Shown here piece after piece: positions 1-6,704 of a stretch of DNA of 8,434 nt. The translations under genes and the position numbers were made by a program. Origin of the DNA: Gammaproteobacteria bacterium. Its GTDB lineage: Bacteria; Pseudomonadota; Gammaproteobacteria; Granulosicoccales; Granulosicoccaceae. A model generated the notes under the pieces. That model was not told the DNA's origin. It ran no database searches and saw nothing but the letters and a program-made list of their open reading frames with translations. Each line of letters opens with the position of its first letter. Position 1 is the stretch's first letter. The stretch spans positions 1 to 8,434 of the forward strand of contig JAHQVR010000099.1 in assembly GCA_019634245.1 (NCBI GenBank). Reading direction: 5' to 3'.

Positions 1-933
1 GTGTGGAGGGCACCGTTGGTGCATGACTGGCGTGGCTATCAAATCGTTGCGGCGCCTCCACCCAGTTCCGGTGGTTTTGCAGTGATTCAATTGTTAGAGA
101 TGAAAGATCAGCTGCAAGAGAGTTTTGCAGGCTTAGCCCACAACTCAACTCAGTATATTCATTTGGTCGCGGAAATGGAGAAACGCGTTTTTGCCGACCG
201 TGCTAAGTACTTCGGTGACCCTGATTTTGTTGACGTGCCAATGCAACAACTGCTCGATAACGCCTATATAGCCCGACGAGCAGCCGAGATTCAAACCGAC
301 ACAGTCAGCGCGACAGAAGATGTAAAGCCGGGTTTGGAAAGCCCTGATACCACTCACTTCTCCATTGTTGATCAATGGGGAAATGCGGTCTCCAATACCT
401 ACACCTTGAACTGGAGCTACGGCAGTGGTTCGGTCGTTGAGGGCGCAGGATTTTTACTTAATGACGAGATGGACGATTTCAGTACTAAGCCTGGGGTACC
501 CAATATCTACGGTGTTGTCGGCGGTAAGGCGAATGAGATTCAGCCAGGCAAACGTATGCTGTCTTCGATGTCACCAACCATTATTTTGCAGGACAATGAG
601 GTGGAAATTGTCGTTGGCGGTATGGGCGGTTCGACCATTTTTACTTCGGTTTTTCAAACCATCGTTAACTTACTTGACTTTGATATGTCAGCACAGCAAA
701 GCGTTGCTGCCAGCCGCTTTCACCATCAGCTGTTGCCAAAAGATCTTATTACCATGAGTATTAGTCGGCCGCTGACAGATCAAGTACAAGAAGAACTACG
801 AGAACGCGGTTACAAAGTGGCGCCGCACGGATTCGAGTTTGGTGATATACAGCTTATTGCGGTTGATAATGATAAGCTCTCGGCAGCGTCTGACCCACGC
901 GATATCGGCCGAGCCATTGTGGGGCAGCCGTAA
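1..933 (+). CDS. ggt: Gamma-glutamyltransferase (gamma-glutamyltranspeptidase), 3' part, cut at the window start
   Basis: The enzyme transfers or hydrolyses the gamma-glutamyl group of glutathione and related compounds, usually in the periplasm, after self-cleavage into a large and a small subunit. The visible 310 residues hold the end of the large subunit and all of the small one. The motif TTHFSIVD starts at residue 117, so Thr117 (bases 349-351) is the expected self-cleavage site and nucleophile; the resulting 194-residue small subunit fits the E. coli size of about 190. Counting from this Thr, residues known from E. coli GGT fall in place: Asn137 (N411), Asp159 in MDDFS (D433), Ser188-Ser189 in SSMSPT (S462-S463) and Gly209-Gly210 (G483-G484). 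The oxyanion loop reads GGMGG where I recall GSPGG in E. coli. The in-frame GTG at base 1 is almost certainly not the real start, because most of the large subunit and the export signal are missing. The stop is TAA at 931-933. Family identity is very secure. Confidence 0.95.
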   Translation: MWRAPLVHDWRGYQIVAAPPPSSGGFAVIQLLEMKDQLQESFAGLAHNSTQYIHLVAEMEKRVFADRAKYFGDPDFVDVPMQQLLDNAYIARRAAEIQTDTVSATEDVKPGLESPDTTHFSIVDQWGNAVSNTYTLNWSYGSGSVVEGAGFLLNDEMDDFSTKPGVPNIYGVVGGKANEIQPGKRMLSSMSPTIILQDNEVEIVVGGMGGSTIFTSVFQTIVNLLDFDMSAQQSVAASRFHHQLLPKDLITMSISRPLTDQVQEELRERGYKVAPHGFEFGDIQLIAVDNDKLSAASDPRDIGRAIVGQP

Positions 934-941
934 AATAATTC

Positions 942-970
942 TTAAGTTTGTAACCTTCAGTAAGCATAAT
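942..970 (+). promoter_or_regulatory. Weak candidate sigma-70 promoter before the phoX-like gene
   Basis: The 75 bases between the GGT stop and the phoX-like start hold a CATAAT at 965-970, a 5 of 6 match to the -10 consensus. A poor -35 candidate, TTAAGT at 942-947, matches 3 of 6 and lies 17 bases upstream. No terminator hairpin is visible after the GGT gene, so read-through from it is equally possible. I see no recognisable tandem Pho box (CTGTCAT-type repeat). This is inference from consensus matching by eye. Confidence 0.25.
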
Positions 971-1008
971 CACAGACTTGTTTTGTCCATTTCCGAGCAT
1001 TGGGAATC

Positions 1009-2964
1009 ATGAGTAACGATAATAAAATCAGCAACCCCAGCCCTAGTAACGATGGGAGTTCTTTTGTCGAAATTTGCGCGCGGAGATATTCGCGTCGTGA
1101 CGTTTTAAAAGCGGGAGCCGCCGCCAGCGCGGCATTTGCCCTAGGTTCTTTGAGTGGGTGTTCAGGCGAAGAAGAAGTTAGTTCAGAGGAACTAGCTAAC
1201 TCTAATTGGCGCACTGAAAACCCGTATCGAAGTGCGTATGACTTTATCGAAATCCAACACGGTATGGATGAGCATCACCATGTGGCGCCCGATCATCAAG
1301 CGCAGGTTTTGTTGCGTTGGGGTGATCCTCTGTTTAAGCATGCGCCAGAATTTGACCCCAATGCGCAAACGCTCGATTCTCAACTGCAGCAGTTCGGTTA
1401 TAACAACGATTACATCGGCTATGTCGCGCTAGAACCTAAAAAGGGTCAGGATGCACGGGCGCTATTATGTGTCAATCATGAATACCCTATCCATGGTTTA
1501 ATGTTTCCAGGATTTGGTGCTAACGACAGTATCTCCGCAGAACAGGTAAAGATTTCGCAAGCGGCCTGCGGTGCGAGTGTGGTGGAGGTTAATTGCAAGG
1601 ATGGCATTTGGGAAGTTAATCTTGATTCCGTTTACAACCGTCGTATCACGTCCTTGGATACGGAGATGGAAATTACTGGGCCGGCGGCGGGCCACTCACG
1701 TATGCGAACCAACGCTGATCGATCTGGTAAAAAAGTACTCGGTACCTTAAATAACTGTGCTGGAGGAATCACGCCCTGGGGCACGTACTTAACTTGCGAA
1801 GAGAACTTCAATTATTGCTTTGGGGGTGAACTGCCTGCGAACCACCCTGAAACCGCAAACCATGAGCGCTATAACGTGCCCCTAGGTTGGATGCATTGGG
1901 ATAAGCATGACGCTCGATTTGATATCAGTAACGAGCCCAATGAGCCGAACCGTTTCGGCTGGGTTGTTGAGATCGACCCTTTTAATCCTAAATCCAAGCC
2001 TAAGAAGAGAACCGCACTGGGCCGCTTCAAACATGAAGGTGGTGAAAATATTATTGCGACAGATGGTCGCTTGGTCATCTATATGGGGGACGACCAAAAT
2101 TTTGAATACCTATACAAGTTTGTTAGCCGTGACCCAGTAAATTTGGGCAATCCAAAAGCAAACCGAGATTTACTAGATCATGGCACCTTATATGTCGCTA
2201 AGTTCTACGATGAAGGCTATCTGGAATGGTTGCCGTTAGAGCATAGCCAAGGCCCGCTGTCAGCACATTTTGACTCTCAAGCCGATGTTCTGATTGAGCC
2301 GCGTAGAGCTGCTGATCTACTCGGTGCAACACCGATGGACCGCCCCGAAGATGTGGTGCCAAACGCCAAGACAGGTAAGGTTTATGTGATGTTGACCAAC
2401 AACACAAAGCGTAAAACGCCCAATGTTGCGAACCCGCGCGCCGCGAATGTTTTTGGCCATATTATCGAAATCTCTGAGTTAGATAACAATCATGCTCAGA
2501 CCCGTGGCTATTGGGATATGTTGGTCAAAGGTGGTGATCATAACAATCAAGATCATGATGCCTATTTCCATCCTGAGACCAGCGAAAATGGTTGGTTTGC
2601 CAGCCCCGATAATGGTGCGATTGATCCGACAGGTCGGCTATGGGTGTCCACCGACCAAGGCCCAAAAGCAAACCTCACTGGCACTAATGACGGGCTTTGG
2701 TCACTTGAAACTGAAGGCCCCTTGCGTGGCATGAGTAAAATGTTTTTTCGCGTGCCCATGGGTGCAGAAATGAGTGGGCCGGTTTTTGCTGATGATGGTG
2801 AGAGTCTGTTTTTGGCCGTGCAGCACCCTGGTGATATTGAAGAACGACCGGGTAGCGCTAGGATTGAAACCGCATCAACTCGTTGGCCGGATTTTGCAGA
2901 AAGCATGCCGCCAAGACCGTCAGTCGTTGTGGTTACTCGTAAGAATGGTGGTCGTATCGGGTGA
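1009..2964 (+). CDS. phoX: PhoX/DUF839 family phosphatase, Tat-exported probable lipoprotein
   Basis: PhoX-family proteins are Tat-exported phosphatases; the characterised Pseudomonas PhoX is an iron/calcium alkaline phosphatase that releases phosphate from organic phosphomonoesters. With the ATG at 1009 the protein has 651 residues, a normal length for the family. The N-terminus has a twin-arginine motif, SRRDVLK (residues 28-34), a hydrophobic Ala-rich stretch, and a lipobox LSGC with Cys51, so a lipid-anchored protein is likely; Ser at +2 fits outer-membrane sorting. Family landmarks are NNCAGG (248-253), TCEEN (262-266), FGWVVEIDP (about 316-324), MGDDQNFEYLY (about 359-369), RPEDV (445-449) and a late SPDNGAIDP segment (about 532-540). 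I cannot assign each metal ligand from memory. An in-frame TTG at 1000 is an alternative start, but ATG is preferred; an in-frame TAA at 967-969 rules out starts farther upstream. No strong ribosome site is seen: GGGAA at 1002-1006 is too close. The stop overlaps the next gene in GTGA (2961-2964). Substrate is not proven; many DUF839 proteins are uncharacterised. Confidence 0.88.
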   Translation: MSNDNKISNPSPSNDGSSFVEICARRYSRRDVLKAGAAASAAFALGSLSGCSGEEEVSSEELANSNWRTENPYRSAYDFIEIQHGMDEHHHVAPDHQAQVLLRWGDPLFKHAPEFDPNAQTLDSQLQQFGYNNDYIGYVALEPKKGQDARALLCVNHEYPIHGLMFPGFGANDSISAEQVKISQAACGASVVEVNCKDGIWEVNLDSVYNRRITSLDTEMEITGPAAGHSRMRTNADRSGKKVLGTLNNCAGGITPWGTYLTCEENFNYCFGGELPANHPETANHERYNVPLGWMHWDKHDARFDISNEPNEPNRFGWVVEIDPFNPKSKPKKRTALGRFKHEGGENIIATDGRLVIYMGDDQNFEYLYKFVSRDPVNLGNPKANRDLLDHGTLYVAKFYDEGYLEWLPLEHSQGPLSAHFDSQADVLIEPRRAADLLGATPMDRPEDVVPNAKTGKVYVMLTNNTKRKTPNVANPRAANVFGHIIEISELDNNHAQTRGYWDMLVKGGDHNNQDHDAYFHPETSENGWFASPDNGAIDPTGRLWVSTDQGPKANLTGTNDGLWSLETEGPLRGMSKMFFRVPMGAEMSGPVFADDGESLFLAVQHPGDIEERPGSARIETASTRWPDFAESMPPRPSVVVVTRKNGGRIG

Positions 2965-3845
2965 GCTTAGCGCACAACCTTCTTGCCCTGCTCGTGGTAT
3001 TCATCTGGGGCACGAATTTCGTTTTTATTCGCTACGGTTTAGATGAGCTAGGACCATTTACGTTCGCCGCCTTGCGCTTTGCTTTGGTGGCATTTCCATT
3101 GGTGTTATTTTTGCCGCGTCCCGCAGTTCCCTGGCGTTCGCTAATCAGCTATGGCGTGCTGATTGGAGCAGGACAGTTTGGTTTCTTGTTCTGGGCAATG
3201 CAGAGTGATATTTCGCCAGGGCTGGCGTCTTTAGTTGTGCAAAGCCAAGTGTTCTTTACCGTAGGATTGTCTGCCTACCTACTCTCAGAGTCTGTGGGTA
3301 GAACGCAATTGATTGCCTTAGCTCTAGGTCTGCTTGGCATCTCCGTAGTATTAGTCTTTACTGACGGCTATACCACCGGGTTTGGTGTGACGTTAACTTT
3401 GTTAGCTGCCTTGAGTTGGGCGGGTGGTAATTTAGTCGTTAAGCATGCAGGCCAGGTGGACGTGTTGGCGTACATCGCTTGGTCATCCATTTTTGCTTTG
3501 CCGCCCCTGTTTCTGGTCGCTTTCTTATTTGAAGGCGGAACCAGCATTTTCAGCGCTGCTGCCAATACTTCTGCGCGCGGATGGGCGGTCATCATTTGGC
3601 AAAGTGTGGGCAACACTTTGATCGGCTATGGCTTGTGGAATTTTTTGCTGAGTCAGTATCGAGCAGCAATCGTTGCCCCGTGGGCGCTGATGGTACCAGT
3701 GTTTGGCTTGCTGGCGTCTTCAGTGATGTTGTCTGAACCAATGCCAGCATGGAAATTAGTGGCTGCGGCTCTCATTCTGAGTGGTCTAACGCTGAATATT
3801 GTTGCGGGGCGAGAACGCATCGCCCAATCTACTCACGGTGTTTAA
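2961..3845 (+). CDS. eamA: EamA/DMT-superfamily inner-membrane exporter, YdeD-like
   Basis: This 294-residue protein is very hydrophobic, with about ten predicted membrane segments (roughly 5-25, 33-51, 62-80, 86-108, 115-134, 141-161, 168-190, 207-227, 236-257, 263-282). They form the two EamA repeats of the drug/metabolite transporter superfamily. Its first half closely resembles, as I remember it, E. coli EamA (YdeD), an exporter of O-acetylserine and cysteine: LLALLVVFIWGTNFV near the N-terminus, LRFALVAFP (38-46) and GLASLVVQSQ (87-96). Export of amino acids or related metabolites is therefore a reasonable inference, but substrate in this superfamily is poorly predicted by sequence. The GTG start overlaps the phoX-like stop by 4 bases, indicating translational coupling; GGTGG at 2947-2951 may help as a ribosome site. 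The TAA stop (3843-3845) overlaps the stop of the convergent GNAT gene. Family call is secure; the gene symbol is tentative. Confidence 0.88.
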   Translation: MSLAHNLLALLVVFIWGTNFVFIRYGLDELGPFTFAALRFALVAFPLVLFLPRPAVPWRSLISYGVLIGAGQFGFLFWAMQSDISPGLASLVVQSQVFFTVGLSAYLLSESVGRTQLIALALGLLGISVVLVFTDGYTTGFGVTLTLLAALSWAGGNLVVKHAGQVDVLAYIAWSSIFALPPLFLVAFLFEGGTSIFSAAANTSARGWAVIIWQSVGNTLIGYGLWNFLLSQYRAAIVAPWALMVPVFGLLASSVMLSEPMPAWKLVAAALILSGLTLNIVAGRERIAQSTHGV

Positions 3846-4342
3846 ATCGGCCCCTGCCAATAACCTACATCCACCCATTTATCAAACTTATACCCCACTT
3901 CCTTAAAGTGGGCTACTTTTTCCATGCCAAACTTTTCGTGCAGCGCTATGCTTGCATCGTTAGGCAATGAAATACCACCTATCACCATATGGTATCCCAG
4001 CTCCGATAGAGCGCTGAAGAGTTCATCATAGAGTTTACTGCCTAGACCATGCCCCGTTGCGTCGGGTGCTAGGTACACGGTGGCTTCTACCGTATATCGA
4101 TAAGCACAACGCCCTTTCCATTTGCTGGCGTAGGCGAAGCCACGGACCTGATCATCAACCTCTGCCACCAGATAGGGCAAAGACTGTTGTTCCGTCTCAG
4201 CGATGCGGGTCGCTATTTCTTCGCCGTTTACGGCCGTTTCTTCAAAGGTAACAACGGTATTGGCAATGTAATGATTATAGATGGCAGCAATGCTGTGAGC
4301 ATCACTGCCATCGGCCAGCCGAATGACAATGGACTTCGACAA
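3842..4342 (-). CDS. GNAT N-acetyltransferase, phosphinothricin acetyltransferase/MnaT-like
   Basis: The 166-residue product is a single GNAT domain of the subfamily holding phosphinothricin acetyltransferase (PAT/Bar) and E. coli MnaT (YncA). These transfer acetyl from acetyl-CoA to the amino group of amino-acid-like substrates such as methionine sulfoximine, methionine sulfone or phosphinothricin. Visible signatures are IRLADGSDAHSIAAIYNHY at the start, TVEATVYL (84-91), with Glu86 in the spot of the conserved TVE glutamate, the CoA loop TGHGLG (96-101), SLPNDASIALHE (125-136) and a C-terminal KWVDVGYWQ (155-163). The CoA loop normally begins with Gln or Arg; here it is Thr96. The only fitting start is TTG at 4340-4342. 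It lies 2 bases after the M20 stop with no good ribosome site, so translation probably depends on coupling with the upstream M20 gene. Its 3' end overlaps the eamA-like stop by 4 bases. The real substrate is unknown; a detoxifying or general amino-acid N-acetylase is likely. Confidence 0.87.
   Translation of the reverse strand: MSKSIVIRLADGSDAHSIAAIYNHYIANTVVTFEETAVNGEEIATRIAETEQQSLPYLVAEVDDQVRGFAYASKWKGRCAYRYTVEATVYLAPDATGHGLGSKLYDELFSALSELGYHMVIGGISLPNDASIALHEKFGMEKVAHFKEVGYKFDKWVDVGYWQGPI
3894..3921 (+). terminator. Probable intrinsic terminator of the plus-strand genes, inside the convergent GNAT gene
   Basis: CCCACTT (3894-3900) and AAGTGGG (3906-3912) form a perfect 7-base stem with a 5-base loop. 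Four bases later comes TTTTT (3917-3921). This is the layout of a Rho-independent terminator for transcription leaving the eamA-like gene, whose stop is about 50 bases upstream. The hairpin lies within codons of the GNAT gene (around residues 145-150), so it could also be a by-product of the coding sequence. The T-run serves only the plus strand. Confidence 0.6.
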
Positions 4343-4344
4343 GC

Positions 4345-5661
4345 TTAGTTGCCCATTAGCTCCATGAGTGCATGAACTGTGGCTTCAACGCCATTAGTCA
4401 CTGCAGGTTCCGGAGTAATTTTAAACAACGGGCTGTGGTGGCTGGGCACTGCAGGGCCACCGTTTGCGGCGGCTTCAAAGTCAGCCTCTGGTGTTCCACC
4501 AATGGCAAAATAGACACTTGGGATATATGGCTCAGTGGTAAAAAATGGATAGTCTTCAGCGCCCATGCCCTTATTGGGTTTTTGCGACAGAATATCTTCG
4601 CCCATTTTATCCACCCACACTTTGCGCAGTCGTTGCGCCAGTTCAGGGTTATTTATCGTGGGTGGAACGCTTTCTTCTAGCACGATAACTTCTGGCAATT
4701 TGTCATCTGGCAATCCCGCTACACGCCCCATGTTTTCGGCGATTCGTTTGATTCCATCGAGCAACGTGGTTCGGGTTTCTTGACTTGTGTTGCGAACGGT
4801 TAGCTGTAAAACAGCACGGTCAGAAATAATATTGTGCTTAGTGCCCGAGTGAAATGAACCTACGGTGACCACACCGGGGTCTCGTGGTGGTAGTTCGCGG
4901 GCCACCAATGTTTGCAGCGCCATCACAATTTGTGAGCCAAGCACTATTGGGTCTTTGCCTGCATGGGGGCTCGCACCATGTGCGCCAATACCGTGAATAA
5001 TAATGTCTACGGTGTCAGCGCCAGCGTAGGGGCTGCCGTCAGTCACACCAATTTTACCTGCCTCAAGGCCTGAGGAGACATGAAAAGCAAGGCCAAAATC
5101 AGGCTGACCAAAACGCTGGTAAAGGCCATCTTCCATCATCGCCTTAGCACCCAACACTCGCTCTTCGGCTGGTTGTACAATCAACATTAGCGTACCCGAC
5201 CATTTGTCTTTGCTGGCCGCCATTTGACGTGCGGTGCCCACCAAGCTTGTGATGTGCACGTCATGCCCGCAAGCGTGCATCACGAACACTTCGTCACCCG
5301 TGATCGGGTCTATTTGTTTGGCTTTAGAGGCATACTCGAGGCCGGATTTCTCTTCTACTGGCAGTCCGTCCATGTCAGCGCGCATGCTCACCATCGGCCC
5401 GTCACCATTTTTTAGCATTGCGACAACACCTGTGCCGCCAACGCCTTCAGTCACTTCAAAACCCGCAGCACTCAGCTCTTTCGCCATGCGTGCTGCAGTT
5501 TGATTTTCGATGGTGCTCAGCTCTGGATTGGCATGAAAGTGTTTAAACAACGGCCCCAAATAATCTTGGTAGTCGTTATCAATACTGTTGCGCAGTTCGG
5601 TATCTGCGGCGGCGCTTAGGCTCAAACCTGCGGTTAGAGCAAACACAAGGGTTTTAATCAT
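4345..5661 (-). CDS. Exported M20-family metallo-amidohydrolase (N-acyl amino acid or peptide hydrolase)
   Basis: The 438-residue protein belongs to the M20 amidohydrolases (hippurate hydrolase, IAA-amino-acid hydrolase and N-acyl-amino-acid deacylase relatives), which cleave an amide bond using a two-metal centre. An N-terminal Sec signal (residues 1-19, likely cut after SAAA before Asp20) places it in the periplasm or outside. Motifs in order are RADMDGLP (94-101), HACGHDVH (129-136) with likely ligands Cys131 and His133, QPAEE (163-167) with general base Glu166 and ligand Glu167, FH with His194, HGASPHAGKDP (228-238) in the lid domain, and HHSPLF (408-413) with likely ligand His409. All expected catalytic residues appear present, so it should be active. 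The start is ATG at 5659-5661 with a good AGGA ribosome site at 5668-5671. The GNAT gene follows after 2 bases, so the two form an operon. Acyl group and amino-acid preference cannot be read from sequence. Confidence 0.92.
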   Translation of the reverse strand: MIKTLVFALTAGLSLSAAADTELRNSIDNDYQDYLGPLFKHFHANPELSTIENQTAARMAKELSAAGFEVTEGVGGTGVVAMLKNGDGPMVSMRADMDGLPVEEKSGLEYASKAKQIDPITGDEVFVMHACGHDVHITSLVGTARQMAASKDKWSGTLMLIVQPAEERVLGAKAMMEDGLYQRFGQPDFGLAFHVSSGLEAGKIGVTDGSPYAGADTVDIIIHGIGAHGASPHAGKDPIVLGSQIVMALQTLVARELPPRDPGVVTVGSFHSGTKHNIISDRAVLQLTVRNTSQETRTTLLDGIKRIAENMGRVAGLPDDKLPEVIVLEESVPPTINNPELAQRLRKVWVDKMGEDILSQKPNKGMGAEDYPFFTTEPYIPSVYFAIGGTPEADFEAAANGGPAVPSHHSPLFKITPEPAVTNGVEATVHALMELMGN

Positions 5662-5722
5662 GATAATTCCTGTTCTTTTTCTGATGGCGCTAGCTTACCA
5701 TCTGATTTAATCCGATGGCTAA

Positions 5723-5750
5723 TTGAGCGCTAACTGCTAACATCGATAAT
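5723..5750 (+). promoter_or_regulatory. Candidate sigma-70 promoter for the aminotransferase operon
   Basis: TTGAGC (5723-5728) and GATAAT (5745-5750) are separated by 16 bases and match the -35 and -10 consensus at 4 and 5 of 6 positions. The predicted start of transcription, near 5757, gives a leader of roughly 36 bases before the ATG at 5793. This is the best promoter-like pair in the 131-base region between the divergent M20 and aminotransferase genes. A promoter for the M20 gene must lie in the same region on the other strand, but only weak candidates are visible there. Confidence 0.5.
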
Positions 5751-5776
5751 CTGAGAGGGCGATCGCTCCCGCTAAC
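5729..5776. repeat. GCTAAC repeats and GCGATCGC palindrome in the divergent control region
   Basis: GCTAAC occurs at 5729-5734, 5736-5741 and 5771-5776; the first two are 7 bases apart start to start, within the promoter spacer. A near copy, GCTAAT, is at 5718-5723. The perfect 8-base palindrome GCGATCGC at 5759-5766 lies at or just after the predicted transcription start. Together they are placed as operator elements would be, but no regulator gene is in the window and short repeats can arise by chance. Confidence 0.3.
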
Positions 5777-5792
5777 TTAAGAAAACCGCCAC

Positions 5793-6704
5793 ATGAGTCA
5801 TTCCACCCATAGCTATCAGCAAGATGCTCGCAATGAGCAAATTAAAATAAATATAAATGGCGAATTGTTTGCCCGTGCTGAAGCCAAAATCTCGGTGTTC
5901 GATTCGGCCTTTATGTTGGGCGACGGTGTCTGGGAGGGGTTGCGCGTACACAACGGCAAAATTGCCTTTTTACAAACTCATTTAGACCGTTTATGGGCTG
6001 GCGCCAAGGCCTTGGATTTTGACCCTGGGATCTCGCAGCAGCAACTCACTCAGCGCATTCACGACACACTGAATGCTAACGACATGAGTGATGGTGTGCA
6101 TTTGCGATTGATGGTCAGTCGAGGTACTAAATCGACGCCCTATCAAGATCCGCGTGTGACGATTACACCACCTACCATCGTGATCATCCCAGAGTATAAA
6201 GAGGCACTTCCAGAAACGGTGAGTAAAGGAATTGAATTGTTTACCGTGCACGTCCGTCGTGGATTTCCCGACGTGCAAGACCCCAAACTCAATAGCCACT
6301 CAAAAATAAATTGTATCTTGGCTTGCATACAAGCTACCAAAGCCGGAGCGGATGAAGCTTTAATGCTCGATCCACATGGTTTCGTGGCGACCTGTAATAG
6401 CACGCATTTCTTTATTGTTAAAGACGGTGTGGTGATGACATCAACCGGTCAATATTGCATCGATGGTGTGACCCGCGGCGCGGTCTTGAGATTGTGTAAG
6501 GAAAATCAAATCGAGAGTGCGCAAACTGAATTTTCTCTGGTCGACGTTTACAGCGCTGAAGAAGTATTCGTAACGGGAACATTCGCAGGGCTGGTACCCG
6601 TGCGTAGCGTGGATGGCCGGCAAATCGGGGCTGGCAAGAGAGGCCCGATGGTAAAACGTCTGCAGGAGCTCTACATGACACTGTTAGCCGAAGAGTGCGC
6701 ATGA
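5793..6704 (+). CDS. Class IV (fold-type IV) aminotransferase homologue with atypical active-site pattern
   Basis: The family includes branched-chain aminotransferase IlvE, D-amino acid aminotransferase and aminodeoxychorismate lyase PabC, all cytoplasmic PLP enzymes. The 303 residues show the family order: INGELFARAEAKISVFDSAF (21-40), GDGVWEGLR (43-51), THLDRL (62-67) with Arg66 in the PLP-phosphate position, DEALMLD (187-193), GVTRGAVLRL (225-234) and VFVTGTFAGLVPV (258-270). Two positions are unusual. In PDVQDPKLNSHSKINCILA (159-177) the usual lysine slot reads Asn167, while Lys165 and Lys171 flank it. In GFVATCNSTHFF (196-207) the glutamate that contacts the pyridine nitrogen reads Thr200. 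A remembered plant homologue has a lysine at the place of Lys165, so that residue may form the PLP link through a longer loop. The start at 5793 has only a weak ribosome site (AAGA, 5779-5782). The TGA stop overlaps the next ATG in ATGA. Fold is sure; substrate, and even transaminase activity, are not. Confidence 0.87.
   Translation: MSHSTHSYQQDARNEQIKININGELFARAEAKISVFDSAFMLGDGVWEGLRVHNGKIAFLQTHLDRLWAGAKALDFDPGISQQQLTQRIHDTLNANDMSDGVHLRLMVSRGTKSTPYQDPRVTITPPTIVIIPEYKEALPETVSKGIELFTVHVRRGFPDVQDPKLNSHSKINCILACIQATKAGADEALMLDPHGFVATCNSTHFFIVKDGVVMTSTGQYCIDGVTRGAVLRLCKENQIESAQTEFSLVDVYSAEEVFVTGTFAGLVPVRSVDGRQIGAGKRGPMVKRLQELYMTLLAEECA

Noticed and set aside
1..3. GTG at base 1 as the start of the first gene
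   Set aside because: The frame is open to the window edge and the family needs a much longer large subunit plus a signal peptide, so this is an internal codon.
934..1008. Pho box upstream of the phoX-like gene
   Set aside because: No pair of CTGTCAT-like repeats with the right spacing can be seen in this 75-base gap.
2562..2906. Minus-strand open frame of 114 codons within the phoX-like gene
   Set aside because: It lies wholly over a conserved part of the phoX-like gene and shows no motif of its own.
3807..3825. Hairpin GGGCGA...TCGCCC near the end of the eamA-like gene, considered as a terminator for the minus-strand GNAT transcript
   Set aside because: The 6-base stem is real, but no T-run follows on either strand, so it does not meet the pattern of an intrinsic terminator.
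5681..5722. Minus-strand promoter for the M20 gene, such as TTAAAT around 5705-5710
   Set aside because: The -10 match is 4 of 6 and the -35 partner 3 of 6, too weak to list as a feature, although a promoter must exist in this gap.
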